Below are positions 16,193 to 23,135 of a stretch of 28,154 bases of DNA, piece by piece (the stretch's first letter is position 1; each line of letters begins with the position of its first letter). The notes beneath the pieces were generated by a model. That model did no database searches, was not told the origin of the DNA, and worked only from the letters and a program-made list of their open reading frames with translations. This stretch comes from JAYQUR01 sp038133505 (GTDB lineage: Bacteria; Pseudomonadota; Alphaproteobacteria; MPNO01; UBA830), in NCBI GenBank assembly GCA_038133505.1, contig JAYPTI010000021.1, forward strand, positions 1 to 28,154. Reading direction: 5' to 3'. A program made the translations under genes and the position numbers.

Positions 16193-16495
16193 CTAACCCG
16201 CCATCCAGATATAGATTTGGGGAATGACCCCGTCCTTGACGAGGATGATGGCGAAAATCGCGATCAGCGGCGAAAAGTCGATGCCGCCGAAATTGGGCAG
16301 GAAATTGCGGATCGGCCGCAGCATCGGTTCGGTGATGCGGTACAGGAAATCGTCGATCGTATAGATGAACCGGTTGTTCATGTTGATCACGTTGAACGCG
16401 ACCAGCCAGCTCAGGACCGCGGAAATCACGAAACACCACATGTAGAGATTCAGAATCTCGCGGATGATCCAGAAGAGGGTTGCAATGAACTGCAT
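16193..16495 (-). CDS. YggT family membrane protein
   Basis: A 100-residue membrane protein with two hydrophobic segments (about 5-32 and 75-97). The typical YggT core between them is DDFLYRITEPMLRPIRNFLPNFGGIDFSPL, shown here as a description of residues 48-77. YggT proteins are linked in the literature to osmotic stress tolerance and to proteins of the division apparatus, without a defined activity. It is the first gene of the yggT-DUF167-folD operon; the start is ATG 16495. Confidence 0.95.
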   Translation of the reverse strand: MQFIATLFWIIREILNLYMWCFVISAVLSWLVAFNVINMNNRFIYTIDDFLYRITEPMLRPIRNFLPNFGGIDFSPLIAIFAIILVKDGVIPQIYIWMAG

Positions 16496-16613
16496 CGAAC
16501 GTCCGAAATGTGGATAGCCTGCCGCACCCTAACGGCGGCCCGAGTCGCGCGCAAGCGCGCCGACGGGACCGGATCCGGCCCCGAAAATATGCGGCGGCGG
16601 CGTTTCCGAATGC

Positions 16614-16642
16614 TTGACAGAAACCGCCTTCATCCACATTAT
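16614..16642 (+). promoter_or_regulatory. Promoter of the tRNA-Ala gene
   Basis: A perfect -35 (TTGACA), a 17-base spacer and a CATTAT -10 (4 of 6 matches), followed by a run of G and C directly downstream. A GC-rich discriminator of this kind is characteristic of stable-RNA promoters under stringent control. The expected start is near 16650, leaving a leader of about 28 bases that contains a G/C palindrome (16653-16667). Confidence 0.75.
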
Positions 16643-16677
16643 CCGCGCGCCCGGCCCCCAGGGGGCCCGGCACACGT

Positions 16678-16753
16678 GGGGCCGTAGCTCAGTTGGGAGA
16701 GCGCAGCGTTCGCAATGCTGAGGTCAGGGGTTCGATTCCCCTCGGCTCCACCA
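16678..16753 (+). tRNA. tRNA-Ala, anticodon CGC
   Basis: A full 76-base cloverleaf with encoded CCA (16751-16753). The acceptor stem GGGGCCG pairs with CGGCTCC and includes the G3-U70 wobble that identifies alanine tRNAs. The D arm is GCTC/GAGC. The anticodon stem CAGCG/TGCTG holds the loop TTCGCAA, anticodon CGC, reading GCG codons. The T arm AGGGG/CCCCT holds TTCGATT. The gene stands alone, not in an rRNA operon. A weak CCG/CGG hairpin with T-rich sequence just downstream (16761-16778) may end the transcript. Confidence 0.97.
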
Positions 16754-16808
16754 AATTTTCCCGAAATCGGTTTATTGTTCCGCGGACCGGGCGGAAAGGG
16801 CTATGCCC

Positions 16809-17210
16809 TCATCCCTTTGCCGTGGGCCGCCGGTCGGGACCGTAATCGTCGTAGGTGCCGGTGGTCAGGAACGTCTCCCACGCGATGCCCTCGGAATCGA
16901 AGGTCCAGGATTTTTCGCCGACGGCGTAGCAGCAGGCCGCGCCGCGCTGTTCCCGCACGTCCGCCTCGGCCTTGCGCAACCGGTCCTCGATTTCGACGAG
17001 CTCGGCTTCGCTCTCGACCTGGATGCCGAGATGATCGAAGCCGGTGTTCGCCTCGCGCGTCGAGATCGCGAAATTGACGCAGGGGTCATCGACCATCCAC
17101 TTGGCGTAATCGTCCTGGCGGATTGTCGGGTCCTGGCCGAACAGGCCGGAGTAGAACGCGATCGCCTGATCGACGTTCCGGACGGTGACATGGACGTGAA
17201 AGCGTTTCAT
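16809..17210 (-). CDS. arsI: ArsI/CadI-family VOC metalloenzyme
   Basis: A 133-residue single-chain VOC (glyoxalase-fold) protein. It matches the ArsI/CadI group through the N-terminus KRFHVHVTVRNVDQAIAFYSGLFG, then DYAKWMVDDPCVNFAIST, FDHLGIQVES, the vicinal cysteine pair Cys93-Cys94 in ACCYAVGEKSW, and WETF. Likely metal ligands are His5 or His7, His60 and Glu112. In ArsI enzymes the CC pair binds trivalent organoarsenicals and Fe(II) drives cleavage of the C-As bond. All these residues are present, so a C-As lyase is a fair prediction. No arsR, arsC or arsM is nearby, and a CadI-like metal-binding role is the alternative. Confidence 0.8.
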   Translation of the reverse strand: MKRFHVHVTVRNVDQAIAFYSGLFGQDPTIRQDDYAKWMVDDPCVNFAISTREANTGFDHLGIQVESEAELVEIEDRLRKAEADVREQRGAACCYAVGEKSWTFDSEGIAWETFLTTGTYDDYGPDRRPTAKG

Positions 17211-17377
17211 CGGCGGTCTCCGGGAACGGATTTATCCGATATCATATAGGACGTTGAGCCAGCGTGGGCACTCAGCCTCGAGCAGACTTCGACATAGCTC
17301 GGGAATGGTCGAACCGGGGCGTCTTCGGCCCGGGGCCGGAGGGCCCTCGCCCTGCGGAGACCCTCCAAACAAATCCT

Positions 17378-17977
17378 CTAGCGGCGCGACAGGTCGCGCA
17401 GCCAGAGGCTCATCGCCTTTTCCGTCTGCTCGGCCGCGCCGTGTTCCTTCCAGGCGAAACGAGCCTCGGCGCCGTCGATACGGTTGTAGCCGCGCCGCCG
17501 CCAGAAATCGTCGAGCGGCTGGTAATCCGCGGGCCGCGCCGGATGGCCGTCGGGACGGACGACGGCGCAGAAGCATGCCCAGCGGCGTCCCAGCGCGCGC
17601 GCATGGTCCTCGCGCAGATCGAAAAAACGGTGCCCCGCCCCCCGCCCCCTGAATTCGGGGAGCAGGACGGATTCCGCGCAGTAGAACGCGTCGGCGGGAT
17701 CGAGGCAGGCCGCCGCGAGCGGCGCGGCGAACTCGTCGGCGTGATCCTCCATCGGCGTGCCGGTCGCCGCGCCGACGATGCGTCCGCCGGCGTTGGCGGT
17801 GACGACGATCGCGCCCGCGCTCGCGGCATAGGGCCGGAGATACCGTTCCTCGTAGTCGGCGTCGCCGTCGTAGAGATAGGGGTACTCCGCGAACACCGCG
17901 ATGCGGAGCGCCGCGATGTCGGGAATGGCGGCACGGACGGCGTCGCCGGTCAGGATCTCGTAGCGAAGATCGGCCAT
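17378..17977 (-). CDS. GNAT-family N-acetyltransferase
   Basis: A 199-residue acyl-CoA-dependent N-acetyltransferase. The acetyl-CoA binding motif A is LPEFRGRGAGHRFFDLRE (about residues 106-123; R-G-R-G-A). It is preceded by the beta-strand block YCAESVLL and followed by a C-terminal strand region (FWRRRGYNRI) typical of the fold. The acceptor substrate is unknown. It lies between the ArsI-like gene and the reductase remnant on the same strand, with gaps of 167 and 60 bases, so operon membership is uncertain. Confidence 0.85.
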   Translation of the reverse strand: MADLRYEILTGDAVRAAIPDIAALRIAVFAEYPYLYDGDADYEERYLRPYAASAGAIVVTANAGGRIVGAATGTPMEDHADEFAAPLAAACLDPADAFYCAESVLLPEFRGRGAGHRFFDLREDHARALGRRWACFCAVVRPDGHPARPADYQPLDDFWRRRGYNRIDGAEARFAWKEHGAAEQTEKAMSLWLRDLSRR

Positions 17978-18037
17978 TACGCCAGACGGTATAGGCGCTC
18001 CGGAACGCTCTCGCCAGACCGCGCGGCCCTCCCGCCG

Positions 18038-18460
18038 TCAGTGATACGTCTCGACGTGGAGCCGTCCCTGGTTGCGCATCGTCTCGCGGATCCCCGCCCA
18101 GTCCATCCGGTGATCGGCACAGATGTCGGTGAGCGCCGACTGGACGCCGTCCTCCATGCGCTTGTGCCCGCAGATATAGAGGTAGGTGTCGTCGTCGGCG
18201 AGCAGCCGCGCGACCTCGTCGGCGCGCGCGCGTAGCCGGTCCTGCACGTAGACGCGCTCGGCATCCGTTTCCCGCGAAAACGCGAGCTCGGTGTCGATCA
18301 GGCTCGGCGGCAGCTTCATCAGCGGCCCGAAATAGGGTAGCTCGTCGCGACGCCGCGCGCCGAAGAACAGGTGCATCTCGCCCGCTCCGTCCCGCGCGCC
18401 GGTGCGCCGGCGGCGTTCCGTCATCGCGCGGAACGGCGCCGAGCCGGTGCCGGTGCAGGC
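18038..18460 (-). pseudogene. 3' remnant of a BoxA-like ferredoxin-NADP reductase-type gene
   Basis: The frame encodes only the C-terminal NADPH-binding half of an FNR-fold reductase. Recognisable sequence begins abruptly at CTGTGSAPFRAM (the NADP loop, from about 18457). It continues through LFFGARRRDELPYFGPL, YVQDRLR, YLYICGHKRMEDGVQSALTDIC and the C-terminal VETYH. Spacing and wording fit the C-terminus of BoxA, the reductase of the benzoyl-CoA epoxidase system, better than other FNRs. Upstream of 18460 the frame turns into Arg-rich nonsense and runs into the terminator and stop of the LLM gene. The flavin domain and everything before it are missing. An ATG at 18424 could give a 128-residue product without the nucleotide loop. 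It is most likely non-functional. Confidence 0.7.
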
Positions 18461-18473
18461 GCCGCGGCATTCT

Positions 18474-18493
18474 GCCCGGGCCCTCCTCCGGGC
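18474..18493 (-). terminator. Hairpin terminator after the LLM gene
   Basis: GCCCGG and CCGGGC form a 6-bp stem with an 8-base loop, 14 bases after the LLM stop codon on the minus strand. The reductase remnant begins directly beyond it. Confidence 0.5.
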
Positions 18494-18506
18494 GACGACC
18501 CAGCGG

Positions 18507-19565
18507 TCAGATGTCGGCGACCCGCGGCATCACCTTTTCGCTGAACAGCCGCATCGAGTTCGCCGCATCGGCGTAGCCGATGGTGTTGAAGTTGACCTGC
18601 AGCGATGCGATGTCGAACTTTCCGATCGAAGCGCTGTAGGCCCTGATCGTCTCCACGATCTCGTCTGGCGTTCCGACCCAGGCGCCGCCCTTTTCGGTCT
18701 GGGTATCGAAAGTCTCGGCGTCGAGCTGGGCGATGATCTTGTCGTAGTTGGGATAAGCCGCCGTCGACGTCCCCCCGTCGAGCCACGCCTTGGCGGAATT
18801 GACCAGCGATTTCAGGTACCGGTTCAGGGGATCCTTCGCCTTTTCGACCGCGGTGTCGTGGTCCTCGTCGCAGAACATGTGGAACGCGAGCATGACGCGC
18901 CCGTCGCCGGGATGACCGGCCGATTTATACGCCTCGCGATAGGCGCCGAGCAGTTCCTTCATCTGCCCGCCGGCCAGCGGGATCGCCATGACGGAGTGAC
19001 CCAGCCGCCCCGCCTTCTCGAACGACGCCGGCGTGGAGATCGCCGCCGTCCAGTATGGTACCGGCTGCTGGACGGGCCGCGGCAGCGACGTCACGTCCCT
19101 GAAGCTGTGGAACTTTCCCTCGCTCGTCGCCTTGACCTGCTCCAGCAGCAGCATGATCTGGGCGACGCCTTCGTCGAAGCGTTCGACGCTCTCGTCGATG
19201 GAAACCCCGAACCGCTCGAACTCGTGCGGCAGGAACGCACGCGCGAAGCCGAGCTCGAGGCGGCCGTTCGATATGCCGTCGATCATGCCGGCCTCGCCCG
19301 CGATCTTGAGCGGGTTGTTGAACACCGGCAGCACCGCACCGGTCACCAGCCGCGCGTTACGGCTTCGCTGGGCGCACGCCGACAGGAACACGATCGGGTT
19401 GGGGCTGTAGCCGCCATAGCTCTCGAAATAATGCTCGACGGTGCGGACATGGGAGTATCCGAGATCGTCGCACAGCGACACCAGATCGAGGCATTCGTTG
19501 AAATAGGTTTGCGCATCTTTCTCATCCGGCCCGATGTCCGGAAAAAACTGAATGCCGAATTCCAT
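18507..19565 (-). CDS. LLM-class flavin-dependent oxidoreductase (luciferase-like monooxygenase)
   Basis: A 352-residue bacterial-luciferase-fold enzyme that uses reduced FMN (or F420 in some groups) and O2. The N-terminus MEFGIQFFPDIGPDE, the EHYFESYGGYSPNPIVFLSACAQRS block, AVLPVFNNPLKIAGEAGMIDGISNGRLELG and FARAFLPHEFERFG are the standard family regions. GTPDEIVETI lies near the C-terminus. The length is normal. The ATG is preceded by AGGGAGAAGGGGT, a good ribosome site. It is divergent from a VOC dioxygenase gene, with a predicted promoter and an FNR-type box between them. Flavin must come from a separate reductase; the PPOX flavoprotein at 20739 is one candidate, by position only. Substrate unknown. 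Confidence 0.93.
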   Translation of the reverse strand: MEFGIQFFPDIGPDEKDAQTYFNECLDLVSLCDDLGYSHVRTVEHYFESYGGYSPNPIVFLSACAQRSRNARLVTGAVLPVFNNPLKIAGEAGMIDGISNGRLELGFARAFLPHEFERFGVSIDESVERFDEGVAQIMLLLEQVKATSEGKFHSFRDVTSLPRPVQQPVPYWTAAISTPASFEKAGRLGHSVMAIPLAGGQMKELLGAYREAYKSAGHPGDGRVMLAFHMFCDEDHDTAVEKAKDPLNRYLKSLVNSAKAWLDGGTSTAAYPNYDKIIAQLDAETFDTQTEKGGAWVGTPDEIVETIRAYSASIGKFDIASLQVNFNTIGYADAANSMRLFSEKVMPRVADI

Positions 19566-19612
19566 ACCCCTTCTCCCTGATTGCCCCGGCGAGCGTGCCG
19601 CGTCTCTGCCGA

Positions 19613-19641
19613 ATTAGACCGGTCCTCTTGATCTGAATCAA
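19613..19641 (-). promoter_or_regulatory. Predicted promoter of the LLM oxidoreductase gene
   Basis: Read on the minus strand: TTGATT (-35), a 17-base spacer, TCTAAT (-10, 5 of 6 matches). Transcription would begin near 19606, giving a leader of about 40 bases with the Shine-Dalgarno. The -35 hexamer is part of the FNR-type palindrome at 19628-19641. Confidence 0.6.
19628..19641. promoter_or_regulatory. FNR-type operator (TTGAT-N4-ATCAA)
   Basis: TTGATCTGAATCAA is a perfect match to the FNR/FnrL/Anr consensus, with both half-sites complete. It sits in the 136-base region between the divergent LLM and VOC dioxygenase genes. It covers the -35 of the predicted LLM promoter, the placement of a repressor, and ends 60 bases before the dioxygenase ATG, where activation would also be possible. 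A DNR/NnrR-type nitric-oxide regulator would recognise a similar site. Confidence 0.75.
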
Positions 19642-19701
19642 TGGGCGCACCCTGTGCCTGCGCGAACGTGTCTCACCTTGCCGCCGACAGGAGCAGAACG
19701 C

Positions 19702-20661
19702 ATGTCCAGAAGGTCCGAACCGCTGCACGACATTGCGCATCTCGGCCATGTCGAGCTACTGACGCCGAAACCCGACGAAAGCCTCTGGTACTTCGCCGAC
19801 ATTCTCGGAATGCAGAAGGTTCACGAGGAAGGACGCTCCGTCTATCTGCGCGGCTACGGCGACTACACGTCATCCACCCTGAAACTGACGGCAGCGGACG
19901 ATGCGGGCGTCGGCACCATCGCCTGGCGGACGACGAGCGAAGCGGCGCTCGACCGGCGCGCCGCGGCGGTCGAGGCGGCGGGGCTCGGCCTGGGATGGAC
20001 GGAGGGCGACTACGGGCACGGGCGGACGTACAAGTTCCACGATCCCGACGGCCACCGGATGGAAATCTACTACGAGGAGGACCGGTATCGTCCGCCGGCG
20101 CACCTGAAATCGACGCTCAAGAACCTGCCGATGAAATATCCGCTCAGCGGGGTCGGCGTCCGGCGGACCGACCACCTCGCCCTTCTGTGCCGCGACGTCG
20201 CGACGAACCGGCGGTTCGCCGAGGAGCTGCTCGGACTTCGGCTCCGCGAGCAGGTCGTCTACGAGAACGGCACTAGGGAGATCGGCTCGTGGATGAACTC
20301 CAACCAGGTCCATCACGAGCTCGCCTACGTGCTCGACGTTTCCGGCAAGAGCGGCCGGCTGCACCATTTCTCCCTGTGGGTCGACGAAAAGGACGAGGTA
20401 CTCCGCGCCGCCGACATCCTGTCCGAGAACGGCGTCTTCATCGAGACCGGGCCCGCCAAACACAACAATTCGCAGGCGTTCTATCTCTACTCGTACGAGC
20501 CGGGCGGCAACCGCGTCGAGATCTATACCAGCGGCTTCTTCGTGTTCGCCCCCGATTTCGAGCCCGTCATCTGGGACGAGACGGCGCGCGGCACGGGGGT
20601 CTATTGGGGCGGCGCGCTGCCGGAAAGCTTCCTCAGCTACGCGACGCCCGCCGGCGACTGA
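19702..20661 (+). CDS. Extradiol-type VOC dioxygenase (catechol 2,3-dioxygenase-like)
   Basis: A 319-residue protein of two VOC modules, the layout and size of type I extradiol dioxygenases, which cleave catechols using Fe(II) and O2. The N-terminal module begins IAHLGHVELLTP and ends DPDGHRMEIYYEED. The C-terminal module holds the expected metal triad: His158 (TDHLALLC), His221 or His222 (LHHFSLWVD) and Glu273 (GGNRVEIYTSG). The ATG at 19702 has AGGAG upstream; a GTG at 19654 would add a tail unlike the family and lie close to the operator. It is divergent from the LLM gene. The ring substrate is unknown. A complete catabolic operon is not visible. Confidence 0.88.
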   Translation: MSRRSEPLHDIAHLGHVELLTPKPDESLWYFADILGMQKVHEEGRSVYLRGYGDYTSSTLKLTAADDAGVGTIAWRTTSEAALDRRAAAVEAAGLGLGWTEGDYGHGRTYKFHDPDGHRMEIYYEEDRYRPPAHLKSTLKNLPMKYPLSGVGVRRTDHLALLCRDVATNRRFAEELLGLRLREQVVYENGTREIGSWMNSNQVHHELAYVLDVSGKSGRLHHFSLWVDEKDEVLRAADILSENGVFIETGPAKHNNSQAFYLYSYEPGGNRVEIYTSGFFVFAPDFEPVIWDETARGTGVYWGGALPESFLSYATPAGD

Positions 20662-20738
20662 CCGGCCCGGCGACAGACGCGACGTTCCGCCCCGCGTGAT
20701 GTATTCTTCGGGTCCCAACCGCAGTACGGGACGGCGCC

Positions 20739-21365
20739 ATGACCTCCTCCCAGCCTCAACGCATCACATCGGTCGAACAGCTCGAAGCGCTGTACGGCGC
20801 GCCCTCGGAGCGCGCGCTGATCAAGGAAATCGACCACGTTTCGGATCACTATCGCGCGTTCATCGAGGCTTCGCCCTTCGCGATCGTCGCCAGCGCGGGC
20901 CCCGAAGGGCTCGACTGCTCGCCGCGCGGCGACCCGGCAGGATTCGTCCGCGTCGCCGATCCGAAGACGGTGCTGATGCCCGACCGGCGCGGCAACAACC
21001 GCGCGGATACGCTGCGCAACATCCTGCGCGACCCGCGCATATCGCTGCTGTTCCTTATTCCCGGCATCGGCGAGACGCTCCGCATCAACGGGCGGGCGGA
21101 GATCCTGATCGACCCGGATCTGCTGGAGTCGTTCGCGGTCGGCGGCAAGCCTCCGCGCAGCGTCATCTCCATCGCCGTCGATACCGTCTATTTCCAGTGT
21201 CAGAAAGCGCTCGTGCGCTCGCGGCTGTGGGATCCGTCCGCGCAACCCGATCGCCGGTCCGTGCCGAGCGCCGGCGACATTCTCCAGGCGCTGTCGGACG
21301 GGTCGTTCGACGGCGCGACCTACGACGCCGGTTATGCGGAACAGATGAAGGAAACGATCTACTGA
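20739..21365 (+). CDS. PPOX-type (pyridoxamine oxidase fold) FMN protein
   Basis: A 208-residue split-barrel flavoprotein. The segment FIEASPFAIVASAGPEGLDCSPRGDPAGFVRVADPKTVLMPDRRGNNR (described, residues about 43-88) is typical of the group called MSMEG_1061-family FMN-dependent proteins. It includes the SPRGDP and DRRGNNR flavin-phosphate contacts. The later VYFQCQKALVRSRLW is a second conserved stretch. Members are mostly uncharacterised; some bind FMN or F420 and act as reductases. It lies 77 bases after the dioxygenase gene on the same strand and could supply reduced flavin to the LLM enzyme, which is inference only. Confidence 0.88.
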   Translation: MTSSQPQRITSVEQLEALYGAPSERALIKEIDHVSDHYRAFIEASPFAIVASAGPEGLDCSPRGDPAGFVRVADPKTVLMPDRRGNNRADTLRNILRDPRISLLFLIPGIGETLRINGRAEILIDPDLLESFAVGGKPPRSVISIAVDTVYFQCQKALVRSRLWDPSAQPDRRSVPSAGDILQALSDGSFDGATYDAGYAEQMKETIY

Positions 21366-21390
21366 TTCCCGAATCCCACAGGCCAGGCGC

Positions 21391-22480
21391 ATGAAACTCT
21401 CGTTCCACGGCGCCGCCCGGGACGTCACCGGGTCGTGCTTCCTCCTGCATATCGGCCACCGGCGGATTCTGATCGATTGCGGGCTGTACCAGGGCGGACG
21501 CGAGATCGACGAGATCAACGCGGCGCCGTTCGGGTTCGATCCGGCCGGCATCGATACGGTCCTGCTGACGCACGCGAATCTCGACCATTGCGGTCGCGGC
21601 CTCCGCCGATAACGGCGCCCGGCGCAGGATCGTCTTCTCGGGCGACCTCGGAAACCGGGGGCGCCCGCTGCTGGGCCCGCCGCAGCCGCCGCCGGACGCC
21701 GACTACGTGGTGATGGAATCTACCTACGGCGACAGGAAGCACCGCGACATCGCGGCATCGAAACGCGAGCTGTACGAAGCGATCCGCGACACGCTCGACC
21801 TGGGCGGCAATGTATTGATCCCGACCTTCGCCATGCAGCGCGCGCAGGAGCTGATTGTCTATATCCGCGACGGCATCCGCGAGGGAGCCCTGCCGCCGCA
21901 CCTGCCGGTATTCCTCGATTCGCCGATGGCGGTCTCGGCGACGGAAATTTTCCGCCGCCACGCCGAGGCGTGCGAACCGGCGACGGCCCGGATGCTGACG
22001 AAAGGGCGGGATCCGTTCCACCTGCCCAACCTCCGCTTCGTTCGCGAAGCGGCGGAATCGATGGCGCTGAACCGGATCGACGGTGGCGCAGTCATCATGG
22101 CGGGCTCCGGCATGTGTACCGGCGGACGGATCAGACACCACCTGAAACACAATCTGTGGAAACGGCACGCGAGCGTCGTCTTCATCGGCTTCGCGGCACC
22201 GGGCACGCTCGCCCGCAGGATCGTCGACGGGGCGTCCTCCGTCCGGCTGTTCGGCCAGGAGATACAGGTCAAGGCGCGCATCCACACCATCAACGGCTTT
22301 TCGGCGCATGCCGGCCGGGAGGAACTGCTCGACTGGCACGCGGCGACCGGCAAGCCCAAACGGACCTTCCTGGTTCACGGCGATCCGGATCGCGGTATGG
22401 GCCAGATGGCCGCGAAACTGCGGCGGAGCGGGAACAAGGTCTCGATGCCGCAACTCGGCAAGGTCGAGCGGCTGGACTGA
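21391..22480 (+). pseudogene. Beta-CASP metallo-beta-lactamase-fold hydrolase, internally deleted
   Basis: The 5' part (21391-21612) encodes the start of an RNase/CPSF-type MBL protein: FHGAARDVTGSCFLL, ILIDCGLYQGGRE and LLTHANLDHCGR. It then meets a stop. The rest continues in another frame from about 21593: RRRIVFSGDLGNRGRPLL, YVVMESTYGDR, IPTFAMQRAQEL, the beta-CASP MAGSGMCTGGRI, NGFSAHAGREEL and FLVHGDP. Roughly 110-130 residues normally lying between HxHxDH and FSGD are missing, so this is an out-of-frame internal deletion and not a single-base shift. The second histidine of HxHxDH is Asn63 (HANLDH), losing a zinc ligand. The intact family acts on RNA or on unknown esters. Confidence 0.85.
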
Positions 22481-22489
22481 GCGGATGCC

Positions 22490-23053
22490 TCAGAGCGTGT
22501 GATCGGCGAGAATCTTCGCGCCGATTCCGATCAGGAGGATGCCCCCGGCGAACTCCACATAGCGCCCGACCCGCCGCCCGAAATGCCGGCCGACATAGAC
22601 GCCGGCGAATGACAGAACGAACGTCGTCGCTCCGATGACGGCGAGCGCGGCGAGAACCGACACGTTCAGTACGCCGAAGCCGAAACCCGCCACGAGCGAA
22701 TCGATGCTGGTCGCGATCGCCGCGAGCAGCAGCGCCGAAAGCGTGAAGGCCGGCGTTCGCGCATCGGGCGCCTCGGGATCGAACACGATCCCCTCGTAAA
22801 TCATCCGGAGTCCGAGCGCCGACAGGATGCCGAAGGCGATCCAGTGGTCGATACGTTCCACGATCGGCTGGAATTCGACGCCGATCTGCCAACCGACCAG
22901 CGGCATCAGGATCTGGGCGCCGGCGAAGACAGCGGCGGCGATAAGGGCATGGGCGATACCCGGCCGATACGCACGGCTGCCGCGCGCAACCGAGGCCGCG
23001 AACGAGTCCGCCGCGAGGCCGAGCGCGAGCAGAAAAATGCTAAAAAGGCTCAT
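22490..23053 (-). CDS. mntP: MntP-type manganese efflux pump
   Basis: A 187-residue inner-membrane exporter with six hydrophobic segments, almost exactly the length of Escherichia coli MntP (188). The two repeated signature helices are present: LALGLAADSFAAS (with Asp16) and AIATSIDSLVAGFGFG. These acidic residues are needed for Mn(II) export. The ATG at 23053 is chosen over a GTG at 23068 because it starts directly at the first helix (MSLFSIFLL). No yybP-ykoY manganese riboswitch is apparent in the short upstream region, which carries the terminator of the peroxiredoxin gene. It is convergent with the broken MBL gene. Confidence 0.9.
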   Translation of the reverse strand: MSLFSIFLLALGLAADSFAASVARGSRAYRPGIAHALIAAAVFAGAQILMPLVGWQIGVEFQPIVERIDHWIAFGILSALGLRMIYEGIVFDPEAPDARTPAFTLSALLLAAIATSIDSLVAGFGFGVLNVSVLAALAVIGATTFVLSFAGVYVGRHFGRRVGRYVEFAGGILLIGIGAKILADHTL

Positions 23054-23089
23054 GCCGCCGGATAGCACGTCCGGCGAGCGAACGGAACG

Positions 23090-23113
23090 GCGCGGGCGGC
23101 AAACCGCCCGCGC
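23090..23113 (-). terminator. Hairpin terminator after the peroxiredoxin gene
   Basis: A perfect 10-bp stem (GCGCGGGCGG with CCGCCCGCGC, 4-base loop) lies 22 bases after the peroxiredoxin stop codon. There is no T tract. It separates that gene from mntP. Confidence 0.65.
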
Positions 23114-23135
23114 GCTCCAACGGAAAAGCTTTCCC

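Noticed and set aside
16797..16809. AGGGC-TAT-GCCCT hairpin at the end of the ArsI-like gene
   Set aside because: Only 5 bp with a 3-base loop, overlapping the stop codon and with no T tract. Too weak to call a terminator.
17211..17377. Gap between the ArsI-like and GNAT genes, with GC-rich partial repeats (GGCCCGGGGCCGG, GGAGGGCCCTC)
   Set aside because: No ORF with motifs, no clear terminator or operator. The repeats fit GC-rich background.
17232..18470. Long Arg-rich minus-strand frame through the GNAT gene and reductase remnant
   Set aside because: Another frame on the same strand carries the GNAT and FNR motifs; this one has none.
19654..19701. GTG start for the VOC dioxygenase at 19654
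   Set aside because: It would add 16 unrelated residues close to the FNR box. ATG 19702 has an AGGAG site and begins at the family N-terminus.
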